A stretch of DNA of 21,948 nt from an uncultured Collinsella sp. (GCA_902492755.1 CABUNB010000044.1:1-21948); one strand, 5' to 3'. Shown: positions 1-8,445, numbered from the stretch's first letter. The notes: generated by a model not told the origin, from the sequence alone. Numbers and translations: made by a program.

Positions 1-29
1 ATCGTTGGGGCCAGGCCCGATTTTGCCTC

Positions 30-73
30 TTGACAATGTCCTGCTCATATTAAAAGGAACGTCCCCAAGTGCC
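30..73. repeat. GTCCCC-type intergenic repeat fragment (left edge of window)
   Basis: The segment holds the 15-mer ATGTCCTGCTCATAT (36-50) followed by GTCCCCAAGTGCC (61-73). Both have partners at the far end of the window: the exact reverse complement of the 15-mer lies at 21899-21913, and a close copy of the second piece (one base different) at 21876-21888. A TTGACA hexamer sits at 30-35, but I see no convincing -10 at normal spacing. It is probably part of a dispersed non-coding repeat. No gene is visible between 1 and 258. Confidence 0.45.
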
Positions 74-110
74 AAACTACCCTACTCCGGCAACGCCGAT
101 GTTTTGGCGC

Positions 111-230
111 GGACAGCGAAAGCCCGCCAGAGCGAGCAAGGTGCCTTGAAACGAGGCGGCATTGACCTTCTGGTCATGCCGCCGAAGTTGAAAGGCAGAT
201 TGCCGCTCTGGCGGGCTTGAAGCGTCAACT
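111..230 (+). repeat. Structured intergenic element, copy 1 (candidate ncRNA or palindromic repeat)
   Basis: A 13-bp perfect outer stem pairs 122-134 with 204-216. It is extended by GCAA (136-139) pairing TTGC (200-203) past one bulged A. An inner hairpin pairs 155-161 with 177-183 and 163-167 with 172-176 around a TTCT loop. The islands GCGAGCAAGGTG (132-143), TGAAA (147-151), TTGAA (188-192), CAGATTGCCGCT (196-207) and TTGAAGCGTC (217-226) recur in copy 2 at 5529-5643, while the outer stem sequence differs and stays paired. It lies just beyond the 3' end of hspR on the opposite strand. No U-tract follows the stem, so a simple intrinsic terminator is unlikely. Confidence 0.7.
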
Positions 231-231
231 G

Positions 232-259
232 GTTACGCGGGTTGGTAAACCCGCGTAAC
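232..259 (-). terminator. Hairpin at the 3' end of hspR
   Basis: Perfect 11-bp arms (232-242 and 249-259) with a 6-nt loop; the right arm touches the hspR stop codon (TAG, 259-261). No T-run follows on the minus strand, so it is a terminator-like or 3'-stabilising hairpin rather than a textbook intrinsic terminator. Confidence 0.5.
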
Positions 260-675
260 TACAAATCCCCGCCGGCGCCCAGCAGCTTGCGCATGACTTG
301 CTCGGGGTTAACCGAGCCATCGCGCGGAGCCAGGGCGGTGATCTTCTTCTGCATCTTGTACTCGTGCAGCTCGTCCTCGAGCTGGCGCACGCGGGCACGG
401 AGTTTTTCATTCTCGCGCTCGCGCTCCTCGGCACGCTCCTTCATATCGAGGATGCGCACCACACCGGCAAGGTTGATGCCCTCGTCGGTAAGTTGATTGA
501 TGAGTTCCAGACGCTCGATATCGGCACGCGAATACAGGCGCGTGTTACCGCCCGAGCGCTGAGGATTCACCAAGCCCTTGGACTCGTAGACGCGCAGAGT
601 CTGCGGATGCATGCCGGTCAGCTCGGCCGCCACGCTGATCATGTACAGCGGTTTGTTCCTATTGTCCTCGGCCAT
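259..675 (-). CDS. hspR: HspR, MerR-family heat-shock repressor
   Basis: The product has 138 residues. It is a MerR-type DNA-binding protein: the winged helix-turn-helix covers about residues 10-55, with the typical segment MHPQTLRVYESKGLV and an arginine/tyrosine-rich wing (GGNTRLYSRADIERL). A charged heptad-rich coiled coil follows at about 78-110, presumably for dimerisation. In actinobacteria HspR represses the dnaK operon, often using DnaK as co-repressor. Its place as last gene of dnaK-grpE-dnaJ-hspR matches that autoregulatory arrangement. It ends 3' at a strong hairpin and a structured repeat. I could not find a good copy of the HspR operator (HAIR) upstream of dnaK, so the operator in this organism may have diverged. 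Confidence 0.93.
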   Translation of the reverse strand: MAEDNRNKPLYMISVAAELTGMHPQTLRVYESKGLVNPQRSGGNTRLYSRADIERLELINQLTDEGINLAGVVRILDMKERAEERERENEKLRARVRQLEDELHEYKMQKKITALAPRDGSVNPEQVMRKLLGAGGDL

Positions 676-747
676 GCTACCTGACCCCTTTCCGTCTCGT
701 TATCGTCCATCATAAGCCCGCGGGCGCGGGCGTGCGCCACGACCGCC

Positions 748-1713
748 CTAGTACGTCGCCTTGTAACGGTTGACCTTCTCGCGATAGTCGCGCGTGTCGG
801 CCTCGCGCAGCTTGGTCATGGCATCGCGCTCGTCATCGGATAGGTTCGTGGGGACCTGCACCTTGATCTCGACGAGCAACGCGCCCGTACGGCCACGGTG
901 CTTAACGTCGGGCGCTCCCATCTCCTTAAAGCGGAACTTCTTGCCCGTCTGGGTACCCGCGGGCACTTTCAAACGGACCGTCGCACCGCCGGGCGTGGGT
1001 ACGTCGACCGTGCAGCCGAGCGCCGCCTCGTAGACCGAGACCGGTACCTCCATGGTCACGTCGGCGCCTTTGCGCTTAAACAGCGGGTGCTCCTCCACAT
1101 GCGTGGTCACGACCAGGTCGCCGCGCTCGCCACCCGCAACGCCATACTCGCCGCGACGCTTGTAGCGCAGCTTGCCGCCGTCGACCGCGCCCGCGGGCAC
1201 CGAGACCGTAATGGTCTGCTGCTCGCCTGTCGAGGGAATGCGATAGGTGACCTTGTGCGTCACGCCGCGAAACGCATCCTCGGCAGTTACGTCGACAGTC
1301 AGCGACAGGTCGCCGCCCTTGCGCGCGCGGTTGCGGCCCGCGCCCGCACCGGCAGCGCCCGCGGCCCCGGCAAAGCCCGAGCCCCAATCGCTGCCCCAGG
1401 CGCCGTTGCCGCTAAAGATGCTGTCGAAGATGTCGCCCCAGCCGCTGGCGCCCGCGCCGGCACCGTAGCCGCCGCCATACGCGCCGCCTGCGCCCGGCAT
1501 GCCGCCAAACATGAGCATCTGGTCGTACTCTTTGCGCTTCTTCTCGTCCGAAAGCGTTTCGTAGGCCTCGCTAATCTCCTTGAACTTGGCCTCGTCGCCG
1601 CCGGCATCGGGGTGATATTTTTGCGCGAGCTTGCGAAACGCGCTCTTGATCTCTTTGTCGGAGGCGCTCTTGGATACGCCCAGGATGTCATAGAAGGTTT
1701 TGCCTGCAGCCAT
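748..1713 (-). CDS. dnaJ: DnaJ/CbpA-type J-domain co-chaperone without zinc finger
   Basis: The product has 321 residues. The start at 1713 gives MAAGKTFYDILG and has AGGAG six bases upstream; an in-frame start 11 codons earlier has no such support. The J domain is at about 5-70 with the catalytic HPD motif at 34-36. A long Gly/Ala-rich linker at about 75-145 contains DIFDSIFSG. Two C-terminal substrate-binding beta domains follow at about 147-310. The Cys-rich CxxCxGxG zinc domain of classical type I DnaJ is absent, so this is a type II (CbpA-like) protein. It stimulates DnaK ATP hydrolysis and delivers substrates. It is 108 bp downstream of grpE, with an imperfect terminator in between, and 72 bp upstream of hspR. 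Confidence 0.93.
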   Translation of the reverse strand: MAAGKTFYDILGVSKSASDKEIKSAFRKLAQKYHPDAGGDEAKFKEISEAYETLSDEKKRKEYDQMLMFGGMPGAGGAYGGGYGAGAGASGWGDIFDSIFSGNGAWGSDWGSGFAGAAGAAGAGAGRNRARKGGDLSLTVDVTAEDAFRGVTHKVTYRIPSTGEQQTITVSVPAGAVDGGKLRYKRRGEYGVAGGERGDLVVTTHVEEHPLFKRKGADVTMEVPVSVYEAALGCTVDVPTPGGATVRLKVPAGTQTGKKFRFKEMGAPDVKHRGRTGALLVEIKVQVPTNLSDDERDAMTKLREADTRDYREKVNRYKATY

Positions 1714-1786
1714 CGTAGCTCCTCTCCTGTTACGTCCGCCGTCCATGCAGACGACGGCTCATGCTTTCATATGGCACTAGGTCAGA

Positions 1787-1816
1787 AAGGGCCCCGGGTG
1801 TTGCCCCGGGGCCCTT
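1787..1816 (-). terminator. GC-rich hairpin between grpE and dnaJ
   Basis: A 12-bp perfect stem (1787-1798 with 1805-1816) with a 6-nt loop lies just after the grpE stop. On the minus strand only TTTCT follows, so termination is probably partial. This would lower dnaJ-hspR expression relative to dnaK-grpE. Confidence 0.65.
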
Positions 1817-1821
1817 CTCAA

Positions 1822-2664
1822 TTACTCCTCGGTGCTCTCGGCCGTATCGGCCGTAGCATCCTCGGGCGCCGCTTCGGGCTCCGGTGCGAGGCGCTTCTCG
1901 CCACCGTAGGTCACCGTCACCATCGCGGAACGCAGAATACGATCCGCCATGCGGTAGCCCTTCTGGTACACGTCGTTGACGGTCTCGTCATACTGCGATG
2001 CGTCCTCGACGCGACCCACAGCCTGGTGCTCGAGCGGATCGAACGCCTCGCCCTTGGGGTCGATGGGCTCAACGCCCTCGTGCGCAAACACATCGAGCAG
2101 CTTGGCATGAACCGCATCGACGCCGTCGACGAACTGCTTAAAGTCGTCGGAAAGCTCTTGGCTGCGGGCATGGTCGATCGCGCGCTCGATATCGTCGATC
2201 ACCGGCAACAGCGCGGTGACAAGCTTCTCGGTCGCGCGCTCGCGCTCGGCGATGCGCTCGTTGGCGGTGCGGCGACGGAAGTTCTCCCAGTCGGCCTGTA
2301 GACGGGCAGTGCGCTCGGTGGCGTCCTTCGCCTTGTCCTCGGCGGCCTTCTGGGCCTCTGCCGCAGCATCGAGCTCGCTGCGCACGTCGGTAAGCTCCTT
2401 TTGGGCCTGCTCGAACTTGAGCTTAAAGTCGTTGTCGGCGGCTTCCTCACCGGCGCGGATAGCGGCTTCCACCATCTCGTCCTCGGTCATCGTCGCCTCC
2501 TTGTTGGAATCCTCTACCTGGTTCTCGGCAGCCTCGGCGGCCTCGGCCTCGTTGGCCTCGGCATCGTCGACGGCCTCTACGGGAATCTTCACGTCCTTCT
2601 CCTCAGAGTCAACGGGGGCGGCGCCAGCGGCAGCCGCCTCCGTGCGAGCTTTACGGGCGGACAT
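1822..2664 (-). CDS. grpE: GrpE nucleotide exchange factor
   Basis: The product has 280 residues from the ATG at 2664, two bases after the dnaK stop. GrpE releases ADP from DnaK. Residues 1 to about 85 are an acidic Ala/Glu-rich tail. The long coiled-coil helix runs about 85-140 and includes the family signature RLQADWENFRRRTANE. The four-helix and beta-wing region follows, with KLVTALLPVIDDIERAI, EGVEPIDPKGEAFDP and the ending YQKGYRMADRILRSAMV. Usual length is near 200. A second ATG at 2490 is preceded five bases upstream by a full AAGGAGG and would give a 222-residue protein, so the true start or a second isoform is open. It is co-transcribed with dnaK. Confidence 0.95.
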   Translation of the reverse strand: MSARKARTEAAAAGAAPVDSEEKDVKIPVEAVDDAEANEAEAAEAAENQVEDSNKEATMTEDEMVEAAIRAGEEAADNDFKLKFEQAQKELTDVRSELDAAAEAQKAAEDKAKDATERTARLQADWENFRRRTANERIAERERATEKLVTALLPVIDDIERAIDHARSQELSDDFKQFVDGVDAVHAKLLDVFAHEGVEPIDPKGEAFDPLEHQAVGRVEDASQYDETVNDVYQKGYRMADRILRSAMVTVTYGGEKRLAPEPEAAPEDATADTAESTEE

Positions 2665-2666
2665 GA

Positions 2667-4559
<1,893 letters not shown>

Positions 4560-4790
4560 TAGAAATTCCCTCTCTCTTGTGCGTTTGCACCGACTCGGCG
4601 GTCTGCCGCGCGGTGTTTCGGCTTGTCTTTCAGGATGTAGTGTATCCCCTTATGGGCCGGAATATACAAAATCTAAGTCAATTCATATAAGATTTCTTAT
4701 TGCCGAGAGTTTAGGTTCGCAAATACGCAGGTAGACGCACTGTTTGAGTTCTCGGCAAATCTATCGAGATCTATGTAGAGATGGCTGAGG
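4560..4790. promoter_or_regulatory. dnaK upstream region with AT-rich core and a 9-bp dyad
   Basis: No gene is visible here. An AT-rich patch at about 4657-4700 breaks the GC-rich context and contains TTGACT (minus strand, 4676-4681), though I could not pair it with a well-spaced -10. A 9-bp perfect inverted repeat, TTGCCGAGA (4700-4708) and TCTCGGCAA (4750-4758), flanks 41 bp. It can be extended inward mainly by G-T pairs if transcribed from the plus strand. It is a plausible regulatory dyad for the divergent dnaK promoter, but its identity is unknown. Confidence 0.35.
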
Positions 4791-4821
4791 TTTGCGTCCG
4801 GGGGTGCCTGGGGGCCGTCTT

Positions 4822-4995
4822 GCGGAAAGGGTATCCCGGTCTGAGCACCGATTCCGGGACGCAGTTTCCGCAAGCAAGTCTCTCGGGAAAATGCATCCCA
4901 TTCTGAGTGTCGATTCCGGGACTCAGCTTCCGTCGGGCGGTCCAACCGGAAACTGCGACCCGTTTTTCGGCCAAATAACGGGATGCCCTTTCCGC
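4822..4995. repeat. Three-unit REP-like hairpin array A
   Basis: Six alternating inverted arms form three hairpins: 4822-4839 with 4854-4871, 4886-4899 with 4916-4932, and 4946-4962 with 4979-4995. Left arms follow GGAAA-N-GC(AT or GA)CCCG and right arms follow CGGG(AT, AC or TC)GC-N-TTTCC. Loops are 14-16 nt and spacers 12-14 nt. The third loop contains TTCGGCCAAA. Array B at 21661-21832 has the same three-unit plan and the same third loop. The array sits between the divergent dnaK and ferredoxin genes. Overlapping short open frames look like by-products of the repeats. Confidence 0.75.
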
Positions 4996-5128
4996 AGGCG
5001 CGCTTAATAGCTCAATATTTCAAGTCACCTTTAGCTAACATTTACGCAGCTCAACGGCCCCACCTGCGTGTTTTTTAGTAAACCTTGGCATACTCGGCGA
5101 ACGGTATGAAGATGCCGGTCAGAGGGTA

Positions 5129-5156
5129 TTGCAAACGGTCGCTCCCGTGGTATGTT
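5129..5156 (+). promoter_or_regulatory. Candidate promoter of the ferredoxin gene
   Basis: TTGCAA (5129-5134) and TATGTT (5151-5156) are spaced by 16 bp, with four of six consensus matches each. An 8-bp inverted repeat follows in the leader (ACCGACGC 5171-5178, GCGTCGGT 5191-5198), just before the AGAGAGGA ribosome-binding site. I see no other good promoter between array A and the gene. Confidence 0.4.
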
Positions 5157-5217
5157 TTTGCCCGAATCAAACCGACGCGCATCGCCTGTAGCGTCGGTCA
5201 ACAGAGAGGAAACTACC

Positions 5218-5403
5218 ATGGCTCATCCCGTAATTGATGCCGACGAGTGCATCGCTTGTGGCGTTTGCGTCGACTCCTGCCCCGCTGGCGTTCTGGAGCT
5301 CCAGGACGTCGCCACCGTCGCTGACGAGGACTCCTGCGTCGCCTGTGGCGCTTGCCAGGACGCTTGCCCCGCTGGCGCGATCACCGAGATCGTCGAGGAG
5401 TAA
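5218..5403 (+). CDS. Small 2[4Fe-4S] ferredoxin
   Basis: The product has 61 residues. The start at 5218 is fixed by AGAGAGGA about ten bases upstream; a longer in-frame reading from 5152 adds only leader-like sequence. Two CxxCxxCxxxCP motifs bind the cubanes: C11, C14, C17, C21 and C40, C43, C46, C50. The two halves are near-repeats (ACGVCVDSCPAG and ACGACQDACPAG), the internal duplication typical of clostridial-type ferredoxins. It is a soluble low-potential electron carrier, expected to serve enzymes such as pyruvate:ferredoxin oxidoreductase or hydrogenases. It is monocistronic, with its own candidate promoter and a strong terminator 40 bp after the stop. The partner enzyme cannot be told from the context. 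Confidence 0.96.
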   Translation: MAHPVIDADECIACGVCVDSCPAGVLELQDVATVADEDSCVACGACQDACPAGAITEIVEE

Positions 5404-5442
5404 CAACTCCCCCACCTGCACACTCAAAAGTACACCGTGCAC

Positions 5443-5483
5443 AAAAAGGAGGCCTCCGCATCGCCGCGGAGGCCTCCTTTTTT
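5443..5483 (+). terminator. Strong intrinsic terminator after the ferredoxin gene
   Basis: The 12-bp perfect GC-rich stem GGAGGCCTCCGC (5448-5459) with GCGGAGGCCTCC (5466-5477) has a 6-nt loop and is followed by TTTTTT (5478-5483). An A-run before the stem would make it active on the minus strand as well. Confidence 0.93.
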
Positions 5484-5528
5484 GCGCGAATAACTAATTT
5501 GGCACCGTCGCAGGTTGAGCCCATGTCA

Positions 5529-5643
5529 GCGAAAACGTCCCTAAGCGAGCAAGGTGGCGTGAAAGAGGAGGGAAGCGTACTTTTTGTACGCGACCGACGA
5601 TTGAACGTCAGATTGCCGCTTAGGGGCGTTTGCAGCGTCGGCT
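5529..5643 (+). repeat. Structured intergenic element, copy 2 (candidate ncRNA or palindromic repeat)
   Basis: It is homologous to the element at 111-230. The outer stem pairs 5535-5547 with 5617-5629 (13 bp, one T-G pair), extended by GCAA (5549-5552) with TTGC (5613-5616). The inner hairpin is GCGTAC, TTTTT loop, GTACGC (5575-5591). Conserved islands are GCGAGCAAGGTG (5545-5556), TGAAA (5560-5564), TTGAA (5601-5605), CAGATTGCCGCT (5609-5620) and TTGCAGCGTC (5630-5639). The right end reaches into the niaR stop codon (5642-5644). The T-G pair is a wobble only in a plus-strand transcript, which weakly favours the plus strand as the RNA. Confidence 0.7.
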
Positions 5644-6187
5644 AAGAGAGATCGTCTTCGTAGGGCATTAGGTCCGCCAAGTAGCCTTTCTCCTTGAGCA
5701 TCGCCTCGATCTCGTCGAGGGTTTGCTCGTCCTCCGCCGCGATGCGATGGAAGTGATAGCCGCTCGTCACCGTTAGTAGCGGGAAACTCTTGCCGCTCTC
5801 GATATCGTGCAGGTAGCGCTCAACATCGCGACGATTGCGGATGTCCAGGTCGGCCGTGATCTTGCCGTACACACGATGGTTGACGATCACGTTAAGCACG
5901 GCGCCACCCGCGTCGACGATACTCGTAAGTTCGTCGCCCGCCTGCTCCACGCTGTGGCGCACCTTAACAAGACGCGTGGGCACGGCGGGGCTGCTGGGGG
6001 CCTCCTGCAGCACATAACCACGGTTGGTCGCCACGACATCGTGCCCATCGGCACGCAGCAGGGCAATATCCTGAACCACGATCTGACGGCTCACGCCAAC
6101 CTCGCGGGCAAGTGCGCTGCCCGAAACGGGCTCCTTGGCCACCTCGAGCACGTCCATGATGGCACGGCGACGCTCGCGGGCGTTCAT
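5642..6187 (-). CDS. niaR: NiaR, niacin-responsive repressor of NAD biosynthesis
   Basis: The product has 181 residues. The N-terminal winged HTH (HTH_11 type, about 5-58) contains SGSALAREVGVSRQIVVQDIALLRADG. The C-terminal ligand domain (about 72-170) is the 3H domain, with its three histidine sites visible as VRHS (H78), VNHRVYG (H104) and GYHFHR (H145, H147). In Firmicutes and Thermotoga NiaR binds niacin with a metal and represses NAD synthesis and niacin-uptake genes. Its ATG shares one base with the nadC stop (TAATG), so translation is coupled. As last gene of nadA-nadB-nadC-niaR it probably autoregulates the operon through the dyad at 9551-9594. Confidence 0.92.
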   Translation of the reverse strand: MNARERRRAIMDVLEVAKEPVSGSALAREVGVSRQIVVQDIALLRADGHDVVATNRGYVLQEAPSSPAVPTRLVKVRHSVEQAGDELTSIVDAGGAVLNVIVNHRVYGKITADLDIRNRRDVERYLHDIESGKSFPLLTVTSGYHFHRIAAEDEQTLDEIEAMLKEKGYLADLMPYEDDLS

Positions 6188-7047
6188 TATTTACCGTCCA
6201 GCAGACGCAGGTGCTTAAGCGAGAGGTCGAGGATCGGCGCGGAGTGCGTCAGGGCGCCCGAGCTAATAAAGTCAACGCCCAGGTCGGCGAGCGCGCGGAT
6301 ATTGCTGGCATCCACATTGCCCGAGCACTCGGTCTTGGCGCGGCCGGCGATAAGCTCAATCGCGGCAGCCATGTCGTCGTGGGTCATGTTGTCGAACATG
6401 ATGATATCGGCGCCGGCCTCCACAGCCTCGCGCACCATGTCCAGGTTCTCACACTCGATCTCGACCGTCGTGGTAAACGATGCATGGGCGCGCGCCATCT
6501 CGATCGCACGCGTCACGCCACCGGCGGCGTCGATGTGGTTGTCCTTGAGCATGACAGCCGTCGACAGGTTATAGCGGTGGTTGCTGCCACCGCCGATCTC
6601 GACTGCCGCCTTTTCAAACACACGCATGCCCGGTGTGGTCTTGCGCGTGTCGACAAGCACGGTCTTGGTGCCCTCGAGCGCAGCCGCCATCCGATGCGTG
6701 TAAGTAGCGATGCCGCTCATGCGCTGCAGGTAGTTGAGCGCCACGCGCTCGCCCGAAAGCAACACGCGCGCGTCGCCGCGCACCTGACCCACATGGTCGC
6801 CGGCGTGTACCTCGTCGCCATCCGAGACATCGAACAACACGGAGCTCTGCGGATCCAGCAGCTCAAAGGTGCGGGAGAACACGTCTAGGCCGGCGATGAT
6901 GCCATCGGCTTTGGCGATAAGCTCCACCGTGGCGGGGCGCGCCGTGGGGCACACGCTCGCCGTGCTCACGTCCTCAAAGGTAATGTCCTCGCGCAGGGCC
7001 TGCAAAATCAGATCATCGGCGACGAGCTTCATGGTAATGGGATTCAT
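6187..7047 (-). CDS. nadC: Nicotinate-nucleotide pyrophosphorylase (quinolinate phosphoribosyltransferase)
   Basis: The product has 286 residues, the usual length. It converts quinolinate and PRPP to nicotinate mononucleotide, CO2 and PPi. Visible family segments are the N-terminal ALREDITFEDVST, ALNYLQRMSGIATYT, VDTRKTTPGMRVFEKAAVEIGGGSNHR (split here as the phosphoribosyl-binding and quinolinate-binding loop), MLKDNHI, EIECENLD, DIIMFDNM and near the end LGVDFISSGALTHSAP. The start at 7047 has GGAGGAAT upstream inside the end of nadB; a second ATG five codons on is less well placed. It starts three bases after the nadB stop and shares one base with the niaR start. Confidence 0.97.
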   Translation of the reverse strand: MNPITMKLVADDLILQALREDITFEDVSTASVCPTARPATVELIAKADGIIAGLDVFSRTFELLDPQSSVLFDVSDGDEVHAGDHVGQVRGDARVLLSGERVALNYLQRMSGIATYTHRMAAALEGTKTVLVDTRKTTPGMRVFEKAAVEIGGGSNHRYNLSTAVMLKDNHIDAAGGVTRAIEMARAHASFTTTVEIECENLDMVREAVEAGADIIMFDNMTHDDMAAAIELIAGRAKTECSGNVDASNIRALADLGVDFISSGALTHSAPILDLSLKHLRLLDGK

Positions 7048-7050
7048 GGT

Positions 7051-8427
7051 CTATTCCTCCACGGCCTGCGTGCCGGCGGCACGGGCCAAATCATCGATTG
7101 ACAGGGTGTCGGCGCTCAGGGCGCGATGACGGCCATCGAGCGCGGGCTCGCCCGCCTGCTCCACGGCCAGCGACTTGCCGGTACGCATATACCACGCGGC
7201 GCGACGACCCCAGACCAGCGCCTCGAGCAGACTGTTGGAAGCCAGGCGGTTCTTGCCGTGAACGCCGTTGCAGGCCGTCTCGCCCGCGGCGTAGAGCTCG
7301 GGCATCGAGGTGCGGCCGTCCTTGTCGACCCACACGCCGCCCATAAAGTAGTGCTGCGTCGGCGTAACGGGAATGGGCTCGTCCAAGATGTCGCGGCCGT
7401 CCTCCAGGCAGCGCGCGCGAATGTTGGCAAAGTGCCCGGTCACCACGTCGCGCTCGACGGGGGCAAAGCTCAGCCACTCGTGCTCGGTGCCGTCCTGCTT
7501 CATCTGCTCGCGAATAGCGGCAGCGACCACATCGCGCGGCTGCAACTCGTCGGTAAAACGCTCGCCGGCGGCGTTGAGCAAAATCGCGCCCTCGCCGCGG
7601 CAGCTCTCGCTGATCAGGAACGTGCGACCCGGCTGCGGCGAGAACAGACCCGTGGGATGGATCTGCACGTAGTCCAGGTGCTCCATCTTAATGCCATGCT
7701 CCTGAGCGATGTAGCAGGCGTCGCCCGTGAGCTGCGGGTAGTTGGTCGAGTGGTCGTACACGCCGCCAATGCCACCCGTCGCCCACAGCGTGTGGCGGGC
7801 ATGGATCTTAAACGGCTCGCCGGCATGCGCGCCCTCAGCGGCATTTACCAGCTCGTCGGCGGGACGAACCGAGTTGTCCTCGTCCACGGAAACGGCGACG
7901 ACACCGGCACACACCGTGTCGCCGTCACGCTCGCCCGTCAGGATGTCGGTCATGGCCACGTGCTCCAAAATCTGCACGTTGTCCAGCTTGCGGACAGCCT
8001 GAAGCAGCTTAGTCGTGATCTCCTTGCCGGTGATATCGGCATGGAAGGCAATGCGCGGACGGCTGTGTGCACCCTCGCGGGTAAAGTCGAGGCTGCCGTC
8101 GGCCTTGCGCTCAAAATCCACGCCCATCGCTAGCAGGTCGTTGATGACCGAGCGGCTCGAGCGGATCATGATGTCGACGCTCTCGCGGCGGTTCTCGTAA
8201 TGGCCGGCGTGCATGGTGTCCTCAAAGAAGGCATCGTAGTCCGAGCCCTCGGGCAGCACGCAAATGCCGCCCTGCGCGAGCATCGAATCGCACTCGTCGA
8301 CAGCGCCCTTGGAGAGCATGATCACGCGCATGCTCGTCGGCAGGTTGAGAGCCGCATACAGGCCCGCTACGCCGCAGCCGGCGATGACGACGTCGCACTC
8401 CATGTCGGGGTATTGTTTGGTTTCCAC
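7051..8427 (-). CDS. nadB: L-aspartate oxidase (short form)
   Basis: The product has 458 residues from a GTG at 8427 with AGGGAGAGGA upstream. An ATG eight codons later lacks a ribosome-binding site, and the open frame running back to 9039 would overlap nadA and is not coding there. NadB oxidises L-aspartate to iminoaspartate using FAD. The dinucleotide fold is VVIAGCGVAGLYAALN (about 13-28). The flavoprotein segments SMLAQGGICV, SRPRIAFHADITG, IHPTGLF, CRGEGAILLN, ERFTDELQPRDVVAAAI, TQHYFMGGVWVD and AAGETACNGVHGKNRLASNSLLEALV follow. The family is often about 530 residues; here most of the C-terminal helical bundle is missing. Iron-sulfur partner NadA is encoded just upstream. Confidence 0.95.
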   Translation of the reverse strand: METKQYPDMECDVVIAGCGVAGLYAALNLPTSMRVIMLSKGAVDECDSMLAQGGICVLPEGSDYDAFFEDTMHAGHYENRRESVDIMIRSSRSVINDLLAMGVDFERKADGSLDFTREGAHSRPRIAFHADITGKEITTKLLQAVRKLDNVQILEHVAMTDILTGERDGDTVCAGVVAVSVDEDNSVRPADELVNAAEGAHAGEPFKIHARHTLWATGGIGGVYDHSTNYPQLTGDACYIAQEHGIKMEHLDYVQIHPTGLFSPQPGRTFLISESCRGEGAILLNAAGERFTDELQPRDVVAAAIREQMKQDGTEHEWLSFAPVERDVVTGHFANIRARCLEDGRDILDEPIPVTPTQHYFMGGVWVDKDGRTSMPELYAAGETACNGVHGKNRLASNSLLEALVWGRRAAWYMRTGKSLAVEQAGEPALDGRHRALSADTLSIDDLARAAGTQAVEE

Positions 8428-8445
8428 AGGAATCCTCTCCCTTGT

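Noticed and set aside
5..220. 71-codon open frame at the left edge
   Set aside because: It runs through the repeat fragment and the structured element and shows no ribosome-binding site or protein-like composition.
898..2301. 467-codon open frame antisense to dnaJ and grpE
   Set aside because: Shadow frame of two well-supported genes, with no ribosome-binding site or family features.
4560..4790. HAIR operator (CTTGAGT-N7-ACTCAAG) for HspR, or CIRCE, upstream of dnaK
   Set aside because: Only a half-match TTGAGT at 4744-4749 and a weak CTTATAT/ACTTAG-like pair near 4673-4691 were found; neither is close enough to the consensus. No TTAGCACTC-N9-GAGTGCTAA was seen.
4822..4995. CRISPR array
   Set aside because: Arms alternate in orientation and are imperfect, spacers are only 12-16 nt, and there are no cas genes.
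4697..5007. Short open frames over hairpin array A (and 21568-21940 over array B)
   Set aside because: They exist on both strands and in several frames, and follow the repeat pattern. Similar peptides from A and B are explained by the shared DNA repeats.
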